Positions 35,222-43,067 of a DNA stretch of 64,000 nucleotides are shown here, piece after piece. Each line of letters opens with the position of its first letter. The stretch's first letter is position 1. The DNA is from an uncultured Collinsella sp. (GTDB lineage Bacteria > Actinomycetota > Coriobacteriia > Coriobacteriales > Coriobacteriaceae): NCBI GenBank assembly GCA_900544235.1, contig UQUL01000002.1, forward strand, positions 30,584-94,583, read 5' to 3'. The translations under genes were made by a program, and so were the position numbers. The notes beneath the pieces are model-generated. The model saw only the letters and a program-made list of their open reading frames with translations. It did not search any database and was not told the DNA's origin.

Positions 35222-35949
35222 TGGCGCCCGTATGCGCCGTGGTCGTTGCCGGTGGCAGCGGCCAGCGCTTTGGAAATCCCGGCGGCAAGCAGCTCGTTAA
35301 CGTGGCGGGCCGTCCGCTCATGAGCTGGTCCATCCGCGCGTTCGATCGTAGCGATAAGGTCGGCCACATTGTCGTGGTTTGTCCTGCCGAGCGCCGTGCC
35401 GAGATGCGCCGCCTGGCCATCGACCCGTTTGACTATGACACGCCCATCAGCTTTGCCGATGCCGGCGATACCCGTCAGGATTCCACTCGTGCCGGCGTGC
35501 ATGCGGTTCCGGCGGGCTTTGAATACGTTGCCATCCACGATGGCGCTCGTCCGCTCATTACGACCGAGGCCATCGACCACGCTATCGACGTGCTCATGGG
35601 CGACCGCTCGCTCGACGGTGTCGTGTGCGGTCAGCCCGCGATCGACACGCTCAAGATCGTCGACGGCGATAATATCGTCGAGACGCCGCCGCGCGAGCTC
35701 TATTGGGCCGCGCAGACGCCGCAGATTTTTAGCGTCGACGCCATGAAGCGCGCTCACGCCGCTGCTATCGCCGAGGGCTTTATCGGTACCGACGATTCAT
35801 CGCTGGTCGAGCGCATGGGTGGGCGCGTCCGCTGCGTCCAGAGCCCACGCGATAACCTTAAGGTGACGGTGCCCGAGGACCTGCGTCCCGTAACCGCGAT
35901 TCTGCTTGGCCGCATGGCCGAGGGAGAGGACCTTCCCCATGTTCAGTAA
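35221..35949 (+). CDS. ispD: 2-C-methyl-D-erythritol 4-phosphate cytidylyltransferase
   Basis: A 242-aa MEP-pathway enzyme that joins CTP to MEP for isoprenoid synthesis. The nucleotide-binding loop is VVAGGSGQRFGNPGGKQLVN, with VAIHDGARPL, DTLKIV and the C-terminal DDSSLVERMG and DNLKVTVPEDL. The first residues MAPVCAVVVAGG fit the family. It is coupled to disA by a one-base overlap and overlaps ispF by 11 nt. Confidence 0.95.
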   Translation: MAPVCAVVVAGGSGQRFGNPGGKQLVNVAGRPLMSWSIRAFDRSDKVGHIVVVCPAERRAEMRRLAIDPFDYDTPISFADAGDTRQDSTRAGVHAVPAGFEYVAIHDGARPLITTEAIDHAIDVLMGDRSLDGVVCGQPAIDTLKIVDGDNIVETPPRELYWAAQTPQIFSVDAMKRAHAAAIAEGFIGTDDSSLVERMGGRVRCVQSPRDNLKVTVPEDLRPVTAILLGRMAEGEDLPHVQ

Positions 35950-36433
35950 CCTGCGCATTGGCCATGGCTACGACGTTCACCGTCTGGTGGAGGGGCGTCG
36001 ATGTATCATCGGCGGTGTCGACATTCCCTACGAGCGCGGCCTGCTGGGCCACTCGGATGCCGATGTGCTCGCGCACGCCTTGGCCGACGCCATTCTGGGC
36101 GCCTGCCGTGGGGGAGACATCGGCAAGCTATTCCCCGACACCGATCCCGCCTACGAGGGTGCCGATTCGATGGTGCTGCTTGCCCGCGTGATGGACTATG
36201 CGCGTGAGCTGGGCTTTGAGTTTGTCGATGCCGATTGCACCATTGCCTGCCAGCAGCCTAAGATCACCCCGCATCGCGATGCCATGCGCGCCAACCTTGC
36301 CCATGCCCTGGGCGTTGACGTCGAAAACGTGGGCGTCGCCGCCACTACGACCGAAAAGCTCGGTTGGGAAGGCCAGGGCGAGGGAATCGGCGCCTGGGCC
36401 GTCTGCCTGCTACAGAAAACCGTTAAGGAGTAA
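35939..36433 (+). CDS. ispF: 2-C-methyl-D-erythritol 2,4-cyclodiphosphate synthase
   Basis: A 164-aa trimeric Zn enzyme that cyclises CDP-ME 2-phosphate. It has the metal-binding GHGYDVHRL at the N-terminus, LLGHSDADVLAHALADAILG, GDIGKLFPDTDPAYEGADS and ATTTEKLGWEGQGEGIGAWA. ATG 35939 is inside the ispD 3' end; an upstream in-frame start adds unrelated residues. Together with ispD it supplies two MEP steps; ispE is not in this window. Confidence 0.96.
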   Translation: MFSNLRIGHGYDVHRLVEGRRCIIGGVDIPYERGLLGHSDADVLAHALADAILGACRGGDIGKLFPDTDPAYEGADSMVLLARVMDYARELGFEFVDADCTIACQQPKITPHRDAMRANLAHALGVDVENVGVAATTTEKLGWEGQGEGIGAWAVCLLQKTVKE

Positions 36434-36436
36434 CGA

Positions 36437-37903
36437 ATGCGTATCTACAACAGCGCTACCCATAAAAAGGAAGAGTTCCAGCCCATCGAGTCCGGCAAGG
36501 TCCGCATGTACGTGTGCGGCCCCACGGTCTACGACAACATCCACATCGGCAACGCCCGTACGTTCATCAGCTTTGACGTGATTCGCCGCTGGCTCATCGC
36601 GAGCGGTTACGAGGTCACGTTCGCCCAGAACCTCACCGATGTCGACGACAAGATCATCAAGCGCGCCAACGAGCAGGGCCGTACGGCCGCCGAGGTCGCG
36701 ACGGAGTTCTCCGACAAGTTCATCGGCGTCATGCGCGCCGCCAACGTGCTCGATCCCGATGTGCGCCCCCGCGCCACCAAGGAGATCGGCCCCATGATCG
36801 CCATGATCAAGACGCTTATCGAGCAGGGCCACGCTTACGCAGCCGATAACGGCGACGTGTACTTTGCCGTGCGCAGCGATCCCAACTATGGTCAGGTCTC
36901 GGGCCGCAACATCGACGACCTTATGGTTGGCGCGCGCATCGAGGAGAACGAGGACAAGAACGACCCGCTCGACTTTGCCCTGTGGAAGGCCGCCAAGCCC
37001 GGCGAGCCCAGCTGGCCGAGCCCCTGGGGCGAGGGCCGTCCCGGTTGGCACACCGAGTGCGCCGCCATGGTGCATCGCTACCTGGGCACTCCGATCGACA
37101 TCCACGGCGGCGGCTCCGACCTTGCCTTCCCGCATCACGAGAACGAGTGCGCCCAGGCCACCTGCGCCTGGCACCAGGGCTTCTCCAACACCTGGATGCA
37201 CACGGGCATGCTGCTGGTAGACGGCGAGAAGATGTCCAAGTCGCTCGGCAACTTCTTTACGCTGGCCGAGGTCCTCGAGCAGCACTCCGCTGCCGCCCTG
37301 CGCCTGCTGATGCTGCAGACGAGCTATCGCTCGCCGCTCGACTTTTCTTGGGAGCGCCTGGAGGGTGCCGAGAACTCGCTCACGCGTATCGCCGGTACGG
37401 TCGAGAACCTGCGTTGGGCCGCGAACCACGCGACGGCCGATGCCGACGAAGCGGCTGCCGAGGCGTTTGCCGCCAAGGCCGCCGAGACCCGCACCACCTT
37501 TAAGGAGTGCATGGATGACGACTTTAACACCGCCGGTGCCATGGGTGCTGTCTTTGGCTTTGTGACCGAGTGCAACCAGTACCTGGAGCAGGCGGGCGAT
37601 GCTGCCGACAAGGCCGCTGCCCTGGCCGCCGCCGATACGCTGGTCGAGCTGCTCGATACGTTTGGCGTCGAGCTTCCCGAGTCCAAGGTCGAGCTGCCGC
37701 TGGGCCTGCTGGGCGTTGCCGCCGGCCTGGTCGCCTACACGGGCGACGACGTGGACGAGGCTGCTGCCAAGATTCTCGAGGCCCGCGCCGAGGCCCGTGC
37801 CGCCAAGAACTGGGATCTGGCCGACGCCATCCGCGACCAGCTCAAGGACCTGGGCCTGACGATTGAAGATACCGCCGCCGGCACTCGTATCAAATCTCTC
37901 TAA
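36437..37903 (+). CDS. cysS: Cysteinyl-tRNA synthetase
   Basis: A 488-aa class I synthetase that charges tRNA-Cys. VCGPTVYDNIHIGNARTF holds the first zinc Cys and the HIGN signature. Other zinc ligands are in HTECAAM and HHENECAQ. The KMSKS loop is DGEKMSKSLGNF. The DALR-like and C-terminal domains (about 330-488) are Ala-rich, as usual in this lineage. It starts 3 nt after ispF and is the last gene before a palindrome-rich gap. Confidence 0.96.
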   Translation: MRIYNSATHKKEEFQPIESGKVRMYVCGPTVYDNIHIGNARTFISFDVIRRWLIASGYEVTFAQNLTDVDDKIIKRANEQGRTAAEVATEFSDKFIGVMRAANVLDPDVRPRATKEIGPMIAMIKTLIEQGHAYAADNGDVYFAVRSDPNYGQVSGRNIDDLMVGARIEENEDKNDPLDFALWKAAKPGEPSWPSPWGEGRPGWHTECAAMVHRYLGTPIDIHGGGSDLAFPHHENECAQATCAWHQGFSNTWMHTGMLLVDGEKMSKSLGNFFTLAEVLEQHSAAALRLLMLQTSYRSPLDFSWERLEGAENSLTRIAGTVENLRWAANHATADADEAAAEAFAAKAAETRTTFKECMDDDFNTAGAMGAVFGFVTECNQYLEQAGDAADKAAALAAADTLVELLDTFGVELPESKVELPLGLLGVAAGLVAYTGDDVDEAAAKILEARAEARAAKNWDLADAIRDQLKDLGLTIEDTAAGTRIKSL

Positions 37904-37909
37904 TCCCCG

Positions 37910-38011
37910 CGGGTTTCCCAAGCACCCGACCTTGCCGTTCAAACCGTCGCTCGCGTACTCAAGTACGCGTCGCTCCTCTTTCACGGCAATCTCGGGCACT
38001 TGGAAAACCCG
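37910..38011. repeat. Long imperfect palindrome with a GCGTACT-CA-AGTACGC core
   Basis: CGGGTTTCCCAAGCACCCGA and CGGGCACTTGGAAAACCCG at the ends, TTGCCGT and ACGGCAA further in, and a core hairpin GCGTACTCAAGTACGC (37953-37968) make a nested palindrome of about 100 bp. It fills the cysS 3' gap and does not end in a T-run, so it looks like another dispersed palindrome family. Confidence 0.6.
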
Positions 38012-38015
38012 TACC

Positions 38016-38056
38016 GACCGCCCGAATTAATATTCATGGGCGGTCGTTTATTTTGT
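38016..38056 (+). terminator. Intrinsic terminator before rlmB
   Basis: GACCGCCCG and TGGGCGGTC pair (one end mismatch) around an AT-rich loop, followed by GTTTATTTTGTTT. Confidence 0.65.
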
Positions 38057-38089
38057 TTCGTTTGATAGTTGTATTTAGGAGGTCGCTTT

Positions 38090-39004
38090 ATGGCCGACAA
38101 TCGCAAGCGTGCGCCTCGTGGCGGCAAGCAGGCCGCTTCTGGCTCGCGTCCGATTCGCCGCAATGACCGCGCTGCCGCTCCCAAGGGCCAGCGCGATCGC
38201 GCCCAGGCCGCACGTCCGCAGCGCGATCGCAACCGCGACAACGTTCAGGTTCCCAAGGGCGAGTTTATCGAAGGTCGTCGTGCAGCCGCCGAGGCGCTGC
38301 GTACCGGCTTTCCCGTCAAGTGCGCGCTCATCGCCGAGGGCGGGGAGCGCGATGCCGCCCTGTCTCGTCTGGTCGATGACCTCAACGCCGCGGGCGTCCG
38401 CATTAAGTATGTGCCGCGTGCGCAGCTCGATGCGCTGTCGAGCCATGGCGCTCACCAGGGCATTGCGCTCGAGGTTGGTAACTTCCCTTACGCTGATGTT
38501 GCCGATATCCTCGACCGCGCGGGCGACGGTCCGGCGCTTGTCGTTGTGCTCGACCATGTGACCGACGACGGCAACTTTGGTGCCATCGTGCGCTCCGCCG
38601 AAGTCGTGGGCGCGGCGGGCGTCATCATTGCCAACAAGCGCGCTGCCGGCGTGACCGTTGGCAGCTACAAGACTTCCGCCGGCGCCGTCATGCACCTGCC
38701 TATCGCGCAGGTTCCCAATATCGCCCGTGCGCTCGATGACCTCAAGGCCGCTGGCTTTTGGGTGGGCGGTGCTTCCGAGCACGCCGAGGGCAGCTGCTGG
38801 GATGCTCCCTTCGAGGGCCGCGTGGCACTCGTCATGGGCTCCGAGGGCGACGGCATCTCGCGCCTGGTGCTTGAGAAATGCGACTTTTTGACCAAGCTTC
38901 CCCAGCGCGGCATGACCGAGAGTCTCAACGTGGCCCAGGCGACAACGGCGCTGTGCTTTGAGTGGCTGCGCCGCAATGCCGGCGAGCTCATGGGGGAGGA
39001 GTAG
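38090..39004 (+). CDS. rlmB: 23S rRNA 2'-O-ribose methyltransferase, TrmH/RlmB family (SPOUT)
   Basis: A 304-aa SPOUT methyltransferase. A basic N-terminal tail (about 1-60, Arg/Lys/Ala-rich) is followed by the substrate-binding domain (FIEGRRAAAEALRTGFPVKC, SSHGAHQGIALEVG) and the knotted catalytic domain with LDHVTDDGNFGAIVRSAEVV, VGSYKTSAGAVMHLPIAQV, VMGSEGDGISRLV and ESLNVAQATTALCFEWLRR. RlmB methylates G2251 of 23S rRNA; the precise target here is inferred. ATG 38090 follows AGGAGG. It is followed 3 nt later by a NYN nuclease gene. Confidence 0.9.
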   Translation: MADNRKRAPRGGKQAASGSRPIRRNDRAAAPKGQRDRAQAARPQRDRNRDNVQVPKGEFIEGRRAAAEALRTGFPVKCALIAEGGERDAALSRLVDDLNAAGVRIKYVPRAQLDALSSHGAHQGIALEVGNFPYADVADILDRAGDGPALVVVLDHVTDDGNFGAIVRSAEVVGAAGVIIANKRAAGVTVGSYKTSAGAVMHLPIAQVPNIARALDDLKAAGFWVGGASEHAEGSCWDAPFEGRVALVMGSEGDGISRLVLEKCDFLTKLPQRGMTESLNVAQATTALCFEWLRRNAGELMGEE

Positions 39005-39007
39005 CGC

Positions 39008-39685
39008 ATGTCCAAGAAGAACCGCGCCAAGTCCAAGGCCAAGCGCTTTGGCGAGGGCTCGGCCAAGCCGATTGTTTCGGCTGCGACCTATGGCGTGGGC
39101 GGCAATGCGTTTGCGCAGGCTATCGCCGACCCAGTCTCGACGGTGCACTCCAATAAGCCTGAGCTGCTGGTGGTCGACGGTTACAACGTGATCCACTGCA
39201 CGCCGCGCTACGAAAAGCTCGTGTACGACCATTCCGACGATCCGTATTCCAGCGACGTTCACGATATGGCGCGCACCGCGCTCATCAACGATGTTGCGGC
39301 GTTTGCCCAGGGCCGCTACGAGGCCGTGATCGTGTTTGACGGTGCGGGCAATATCTCCAGCGAGCGCCCCAACCTGCCGGCCCGTGGCGTGCGCATCGAG
39401 TTTTCGCCGACGGGCGTCTCTGCCGATACCGTGGTGCAGAAGCTCTGCATCGAGGCACGCGAGGAAGGCCGCGCGTGCTCCGTGGTGTCGAGCGACGGCA
39501 CGATTCAGGCCGTCGTCATGGGCAAGGGTGTCACGCGCATATCGAGCCGCATGCTGGTGGACGAGATCAAACAGATCGATAACGACGTTCACGAGGCAGA
39601 GGAAGCTCCGCAGATCAAGATGACTCTGGGCAGTCGCCTGAGCCCCGATGCTCTGGCCAAGCTCAAGGCCCTGCGCGGGAGGTAG
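39008..39685 (+). CDS. NYN-domain ribonuclease (YacP/Rae1-like)
   Basis: A 225-aa protein with a basic N-terminal extension (about 1-50), then a PIN-like NYN domain: LLVVDGYNVIHCTPRYEKL, INDVAAFAQGRYEAVIVFDG, FSPTGVSADTVVQKLC and CSVVSSDGTIQAVVMGKGV. Acidic residues Asp-x-x-Asn, Asp and Asp are consistent with metal-dependent RNA cleavage. In Bacillus the YacP homologue (Rae1) lies next to an rlmB-type methyltransferase and cleaves mRNA on the ribosome; the same pairing here supports that role. Confidence 0.9.
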   Translation: MSKKNRAKSKAKRFGEGSAKPIVSAATYGVGGNAFAQAIADPVSTVHSNKPELLVVDGYNVIHCTPRYEKLVYDHSDDPYSSDVHDMARTALINDVAAFAQGRYEAVIVFDGAGNISSERPNLPARGVRIEFSPTGVSADTVVQKLCIEAREEGRACSVVSSDGTIQAVVMGKGVTRISSRMLVDEIKQIDNDVHEAEEAPQIKMTLGSRLSPDALAKLKALRGR

Positions 39686-39712
39686 GGAAGTTGGCGGGGC
39701 AATGCTGCCTCG

Positions 39713-41053
39713 CTAACTCCATTCAGCGATGTCGATCATTCTTTCGAGGCGCCACGTTAGCGCCTCTTTTAGATATGGCAGCCTTGCCGTGAGCGCGTCG
39801 TTTCTGGAAAGAATCTCGATTGCCTCGTCAACGAAGCCTTCGAGTTTGTCGCCGTCAAACCAGCCCATGTCCTCGACGAGCAACATTTGTTTGGCGGGGC
39901 TTGAATGAAATTGTGCGCTGGTAAAACTGTGCTCTCCCGCCCTAAGCTCCTCTAGTGATATGTTGCACCAGAGCGATGAGCCCGAATCGAAGATGGGGGC
40001 AGGTCTGCAGGCTTGCGTGTTTACGTTTCGCACGAGGCCGAAGTTGCGCCAATGACGATCGTAGTTGGCAATGATGTCGTCACATACGATCATGCGGTCA
40101 AGGGCATCCTTGACGCCTGTCACCCCGAGCTCCTCGCAGTTTGCTACATATCGCTTGTAGTCGGTTAGCCGTTCATCTGCGTTTGCGTGCTGGTTTACAT
40201 AGAACGCAGGGACATACTCTTCTTCATCAGTTAAGAAGACATCGCATGTGCTCAGGGCGGAAGTGCCCGTGCCCTCGAGCGAGTAAGGCACATAATCGCA
40301 GGCGTTTAGGATGCGACGGTGGAGCGCGGTCGCCACCAGCTCGTTATAAGGTTCCTGGTCCAGGTGCGCTCCTGCCTTATGCAGAATTCGACGTTCGCCC
40401 TCGCATGTCCAGTACTTTTGAAGATTGCCGTCTGAGGTGTTATCGGGCTTTGCGGCAGCTGCCTTGCCCTCTGGGGCGAAGGGCGCGATGCTGAGAGAGA
40501 CGTCGTCAAAAGCATTATTGAAGAAATTGATATCTTCCCACGCGAGACCGGAGTCTTGGGGCCTGATCCAATACTGGTCGGATAAGGAGAGACCAAGATT
40601 TCGCTGTACGAGTTCATCGGGAACATCGACTGCGGCTTCTGCAAGCAGGGAGGCTAGCCCAATGCGTGCGAGCGGGATACCGCGGCCGCGCCACCAGATG
40701 CGGAAGGAGTCGAGCGATATGGGGCTATTAGGGCCAAATACTCCAATAGGGGCGTGGGCGTAATCGACGTCGGCGCCGATGTGGGTAAAGTCTTTTCGCG
40801 ATGTGCTGTAGACCAGCTGAGCGACTTCGTACGTGCGGTTCATGAGGGTGAACGCGATCTCGCTCTTACCGTGGCCGCGGCGGGGACGTCCCCCCGTTTT
40901 GGTCACAGAGCGGAGTCGCGTGTCGACGCTGTCTTTGTCGATGAGCCATACACCAGAAGCCTTGCGGGCCTCAAGTGCTCCGTTTTTTATGAGCTCCTGT
41001 ACCCTGCGCGGAGTGATGCCGAGCAGCTCGGCGGCTTCTTTGGTAGTAAGCAT
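39713..41053 (-). CDS. Fused helix-turn-helix and HipA-like kinase (single-protein toxin-antitoxin candidate)
   Basis: A 446-aa protein. The N-terminus is an excisionase/MerR-like HTH (about 1-50, MLTTKEAAELLGITPRRVQE, LIKNGALEARKASGVWLIDK). The remainder resembles HipA/CtkA kinases: the catalytic loop DDIIANYDRHWRNFGLVRN with Asp, His and Asn, the metal-binding Asp in PAPIFDSGSSLW, and a helical C-terminus. There is no separate antitoxin gene. The DNA-binding domain presumably represses its own promoter via the 22-bp inverted repeat just upstream. Start 41053 is chosen because the longer frame would run through that operator. Confidence 0.75.
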   Translation of the reverse strand: MLTTKEAAELLGITPRRVQELIKNGALEARKASGVWLIDKDSVDTRLRSVTKTGGRPRRGHGKSEIAFTLMNRTYEVAQLVYSTSRKDFTHIGADVDYAHAPIGVFGPNSPISLDSFRIWWRGRGIPLARIGLASLLAEAAVDVPDELVQRNLGLSLSDQYWIRPQDSGLAWEDINFFNNAFDDVSLSIAPFAPEGKAAAAKPDNTSDGNLQKYWTCEGERRILHKAGAHLDQEPYNELVATALHRRILNACDYVPYSLEGTGTSALSTCDVFLTDEEEYVPAFYVNQHANADERLTDYKRYVANCEELGVTGVKDALDRMIVCDDIIANYDRHWRNFGLVRNVNTQACRPAPIFDSGSSLWCNISLEELRAGEHSFTSAQFHSSPAKQMLLVEDMGWFDGDKLEGFVDEAIEILSRNDALTARLPYLKEALTWRLERMIDIAEWS

Positions 41054-41063
41054 CGCGAAACCC

Positions 41064-41124
41064 TTCGCCAGAACGAATAGTTTTATATATAGCAATTGTA
41101 ATTAAAACTATTCGTTCTGGCGAA
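41064..41124. promoter_or_regulatory. 22-bp perfect inverted repeat, operator of the HTH-HipA gene
   Basis: TTCGCCAGAACGAATAGTTTTA (41064-41085) and its exact reverse complement (41103-41124) flank 17 AT-rich nt. It lies 11 nt upstream of the start codon and is placed to control this autoregulated gene. Confidence 0.8.
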
Positions 41125-41277
41125 TGGTTTTAAGATTGAGGGCGCACTGACAGAAATGAACGGGCCTGGTACGCGTTGTTGCTGGATTTTGCATATTTGT
41201 ATAACGCCGTGCGGCCTGTTGCGCCCCGTCCGCAATTCCATTATTCTTAACAGGCTTCGCGCGAAAGCGCCAAGTGT

Positions 41278-41352
41278 GCCAGTGTGGCGCAACGGTAGCG
41301 CAACTGATTTGTAATCAGTGGGTTGCAGGTTCGATTCCTGTCACTGGCTCCA
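41278..41352 (+). tRNA. tRNA-Thr(UGU)
   Basis: Cloverleaf with 7-bp acceptor GCCAGTG/CACTGGC, anticodon arm CTGAT-TTTGTAA-ATCAG (anticodon TGT), T-arm GCAGG-TTCGATT-CCTGT, discriminator T and encoded CCA. Its 3' half is the attachment site of the adjacent integrative element. Confidence 0.93.
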
Positions 41353-41353
41353 T
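41310..41353. repeat. attL (44-bp direct repeat within tRNA-Thr)
   Basis: Begins TGTAATCAGTGGGTTGCAGG and ends CACTGGCTCCAT, identical to 59043-59086. It includes the anticodon-arm 3' side, the T-arm and acceptor 3' strand, so insertion restores an intact tRNA. Confidence 0.92.
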
Positions 41354-41414
41354 TAACAAAAGCGCAGGTCAGAGCTTGTTTTCTCTGGTCTGCGTTCTTG
41401 TTTTTAGGATGCTG

Positions 41415-41446
41415 TGTGCAACAGGCTGTGCAACGGCGTGTGCAAT
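41415..41446. repeat. Left integrase arm-type sites: three TGTGCAAY repeats, 12-bp period
   Basis: TGTGCAAC at 41415 and 41427 and TGTGCAAT at 41439, spaced exactly 12 bp. The same octamer occurs three times beside the integrase start at the right end, in the same orientation. This fits arm-type binding sites for the N-terminal domain of the integrase. Confidence 0.7.
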
Positions 41447-41519
41447 AAAACGGGTTTTAACTCTTCAAAATTGAAATGCGTATTCACAATCTCGTCACGT
41501 TTAGAACGTCTTGTCGATG

Positions 41520-42698
41520 TTATTCGGAATCGAAACCCCGTGCTTTCCGATCCATCCGGCGTATAGCTTGTCTCTCTGCTTGAACCATGCGACGCGCATG
41601 TTCCTCATGCGCCTTTGTGCAATATGATTTCTGTTTCTTAGTCGTCCTCCTCGGTTTTGACTGCTCCTTCTTCGCGGCCTCTGGGCTTGTAAGTGCGTGC
41701 ATCGTTTGCTGACGGATCTTGTAGGGACGTTTGCAGAGTTCACAAGAACGCCAGGCTTGATTGCTCTGAAGATATTCCAGAAGCTGCGCAGTAAATGCCC
41801 TGGTAAGACTCCCCGCAAATTGTTTTTCAGGTTCCAGGTCTATTTTTGCCAGTTTTAGAAGAGTGCGATCAAGGATGATGCGGTGATTTTCGGGATAAGG
41901 ATGCAGAGCGAGATCCAGAAAGGCGGCGAGGGGCGCTTCGAGCGATTCCAAGTAACGAGAGGCGACAATTCTTGCAGCGATGACATTCGGTTGTAAATCG
42001 TGCTCATTAATCTTTGAATTGATTTCTACGGGCAACTGACAAGCGACGGAAAGCTGGCCGAAGTGTTTCATGACGCTCTTGTTATTAGGCAATTTGGTCA
42101 GCAGCTTAATTGTCATGTCATAAGCCTTTGGCCCAAACGCAGATTTACACGCGAAGAGAAGCGCTGCGACTTGCATGATAGATATGGTAGAAAGCAGGTC
42201 ATCCATCAGAATGACTTGCTCGTTATTCTTCCTTATACCCTGAATCAGGTTTGCCGCTTCTGTACCAGCTGAACCGTCGCGTCCTTTGTAGTGATTAAAC
42301 AACGATAAATCAAAGGCGTCTCTGATTTCGACACTTCTTTGTGAACCGTCTAGTGCGTCTTGCCATTTTTCAAAGCCGTCACCTATCGGATTGTCAGAGA
42401 ACTCATCGTTAGAGATATATCGTTTTTCAACCCGCTCAAACTCTCCGGCGTAGGGTGAAACGGGGAGACCGTAGGCTTCGATGAAACGTTTGACTTCACC
42501 TAAGTCACTCGTATCTAAATTGAGTAGGGCACCCGTTGCAAAGCCGTCTGGAAGACCGTATGCCTTGGCTCCGGCTTTGCAAAGGAACGCCGGACGCTCT
42601 GAGCCGTCGAAATTAACGCAAATCAGTCGGGCAATTGGCAATGTCCAAGGGATTAAGTCGTCGTTAGTGGTGGGAACTTTAATTTTTCCTGTACTCAT
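41520..42698 (-). CDS. Hypothetical protein with C-terminal zinc-ribbon-like motif
   Basis: A 392-aa protein that I do not recognise as a named family. The C-terminal ~75 residues have CELCKRPYKIRQ and KQKSYCTKAHEEHARRM, resembling the CGNR-type zinc finger (C-x2-C ... YC...), then a basic tail. The N-terminal 300 residues are mostly helical with no clear catalytic motif. It is the first gene inside attL, on the opposite strand from the next genes, with an AGGAGC ribosome site. Codon usage is AT-richer than the core. It might be a regulator or defence accessory; that is only a guess from position. Confidence 0.6.
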   Translation of the reverse strand: MSTGKIKVPTTNDDLIPWTLPIARLICVNFDGSERPAFLCKAGAKAYGLPDGFATGALLNLDTSDLGEVKRFIEAYGLPVSPYAGEFERVEKRYISNDEFSDNPIGDGFEKWQDALDGSQRSVEIRDAFDLSLFNHYKGRDGSAGTEAANLIQGIRKNNEQVILMDDLLSTISIMQVAALLFACKSAFGPKAYDMTIKLLTKLPNNKSVMKHFGQLSVACQLPVEINSKINEHDLQPNVIAARIVASRYLESLEAPLAAFLDLALHPYPENHRIILDRTLLKLAKIDLEPEKQFAGSLTRAFTAQLLEYLQSNQAWRSCELCKRPYKIRQQTMHALTSPEAAKKEQSKPRRTTKKQKSYCTKAHEEHARRMVQAERQAIRRMDRKARGFDSE

Positions 42699-42818
42699 AA
42701 GTGCTCCTCTAGCTGCTCAAAGCCCGTTAAACTCCATTCTGCTAAAAATAATAGTTAGCGCCATGTCGCAGGTCAAGTAGTGTGAACTACGTAAACCACA
42801 CGAACGAAAGGAGTTCAG

Positions 42819-43067
42819 ATGAACGATATAAACGCGAATCAAATGAGCACTGTGAGGCGTAAGGAATGGTGTCGAGCTTTGAACAAGATTCCGTATGCTT
42901 GTGTCACAGCGCGTGATATCGCAATGCTCATGAACGTTTGTAAGACGACTTCAATTGAGATTCTAAAAGCAGCGGGTGGAATCAAGATCGGTCGGGCCTG
43001 GCGCGTCGACAAAGCTGACCTGATCACATACCTTGCCGGTCTGGAGTGCGATAACAATGACCGCTAA
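42819..43067 (+). CDS. Small helix-turn-helix protein, excisionase-like
   Basis: An 82-aa protein. A MerR/Xis-type HTH lies at about 28-70 (CVTARDIAMLMNVCKTTSIE, then KIGRAWRVDKADLITYLAGL). The AAAGGAG ribosome site is near ideal. Its stop codon overlaps the start of the next gene. It may be an excision or replication regulator of the element; a second Xis-like gene lies by the integrase. Confidence 0.75.
   Translation: MNDINANQMSTVRRKEWCRALNKIPYACVTARDIAMLMNVCKTTSIEILKAAGGIKIGRAWRVDKADLITYLAGLECDNNDR

Noticed and set aside
41054..41095. Longer start of the HTH-HipA gene
   Set aside because: It would run through the 22-bp operator arm; the HTH domain begins at MLTTKEAAELL.
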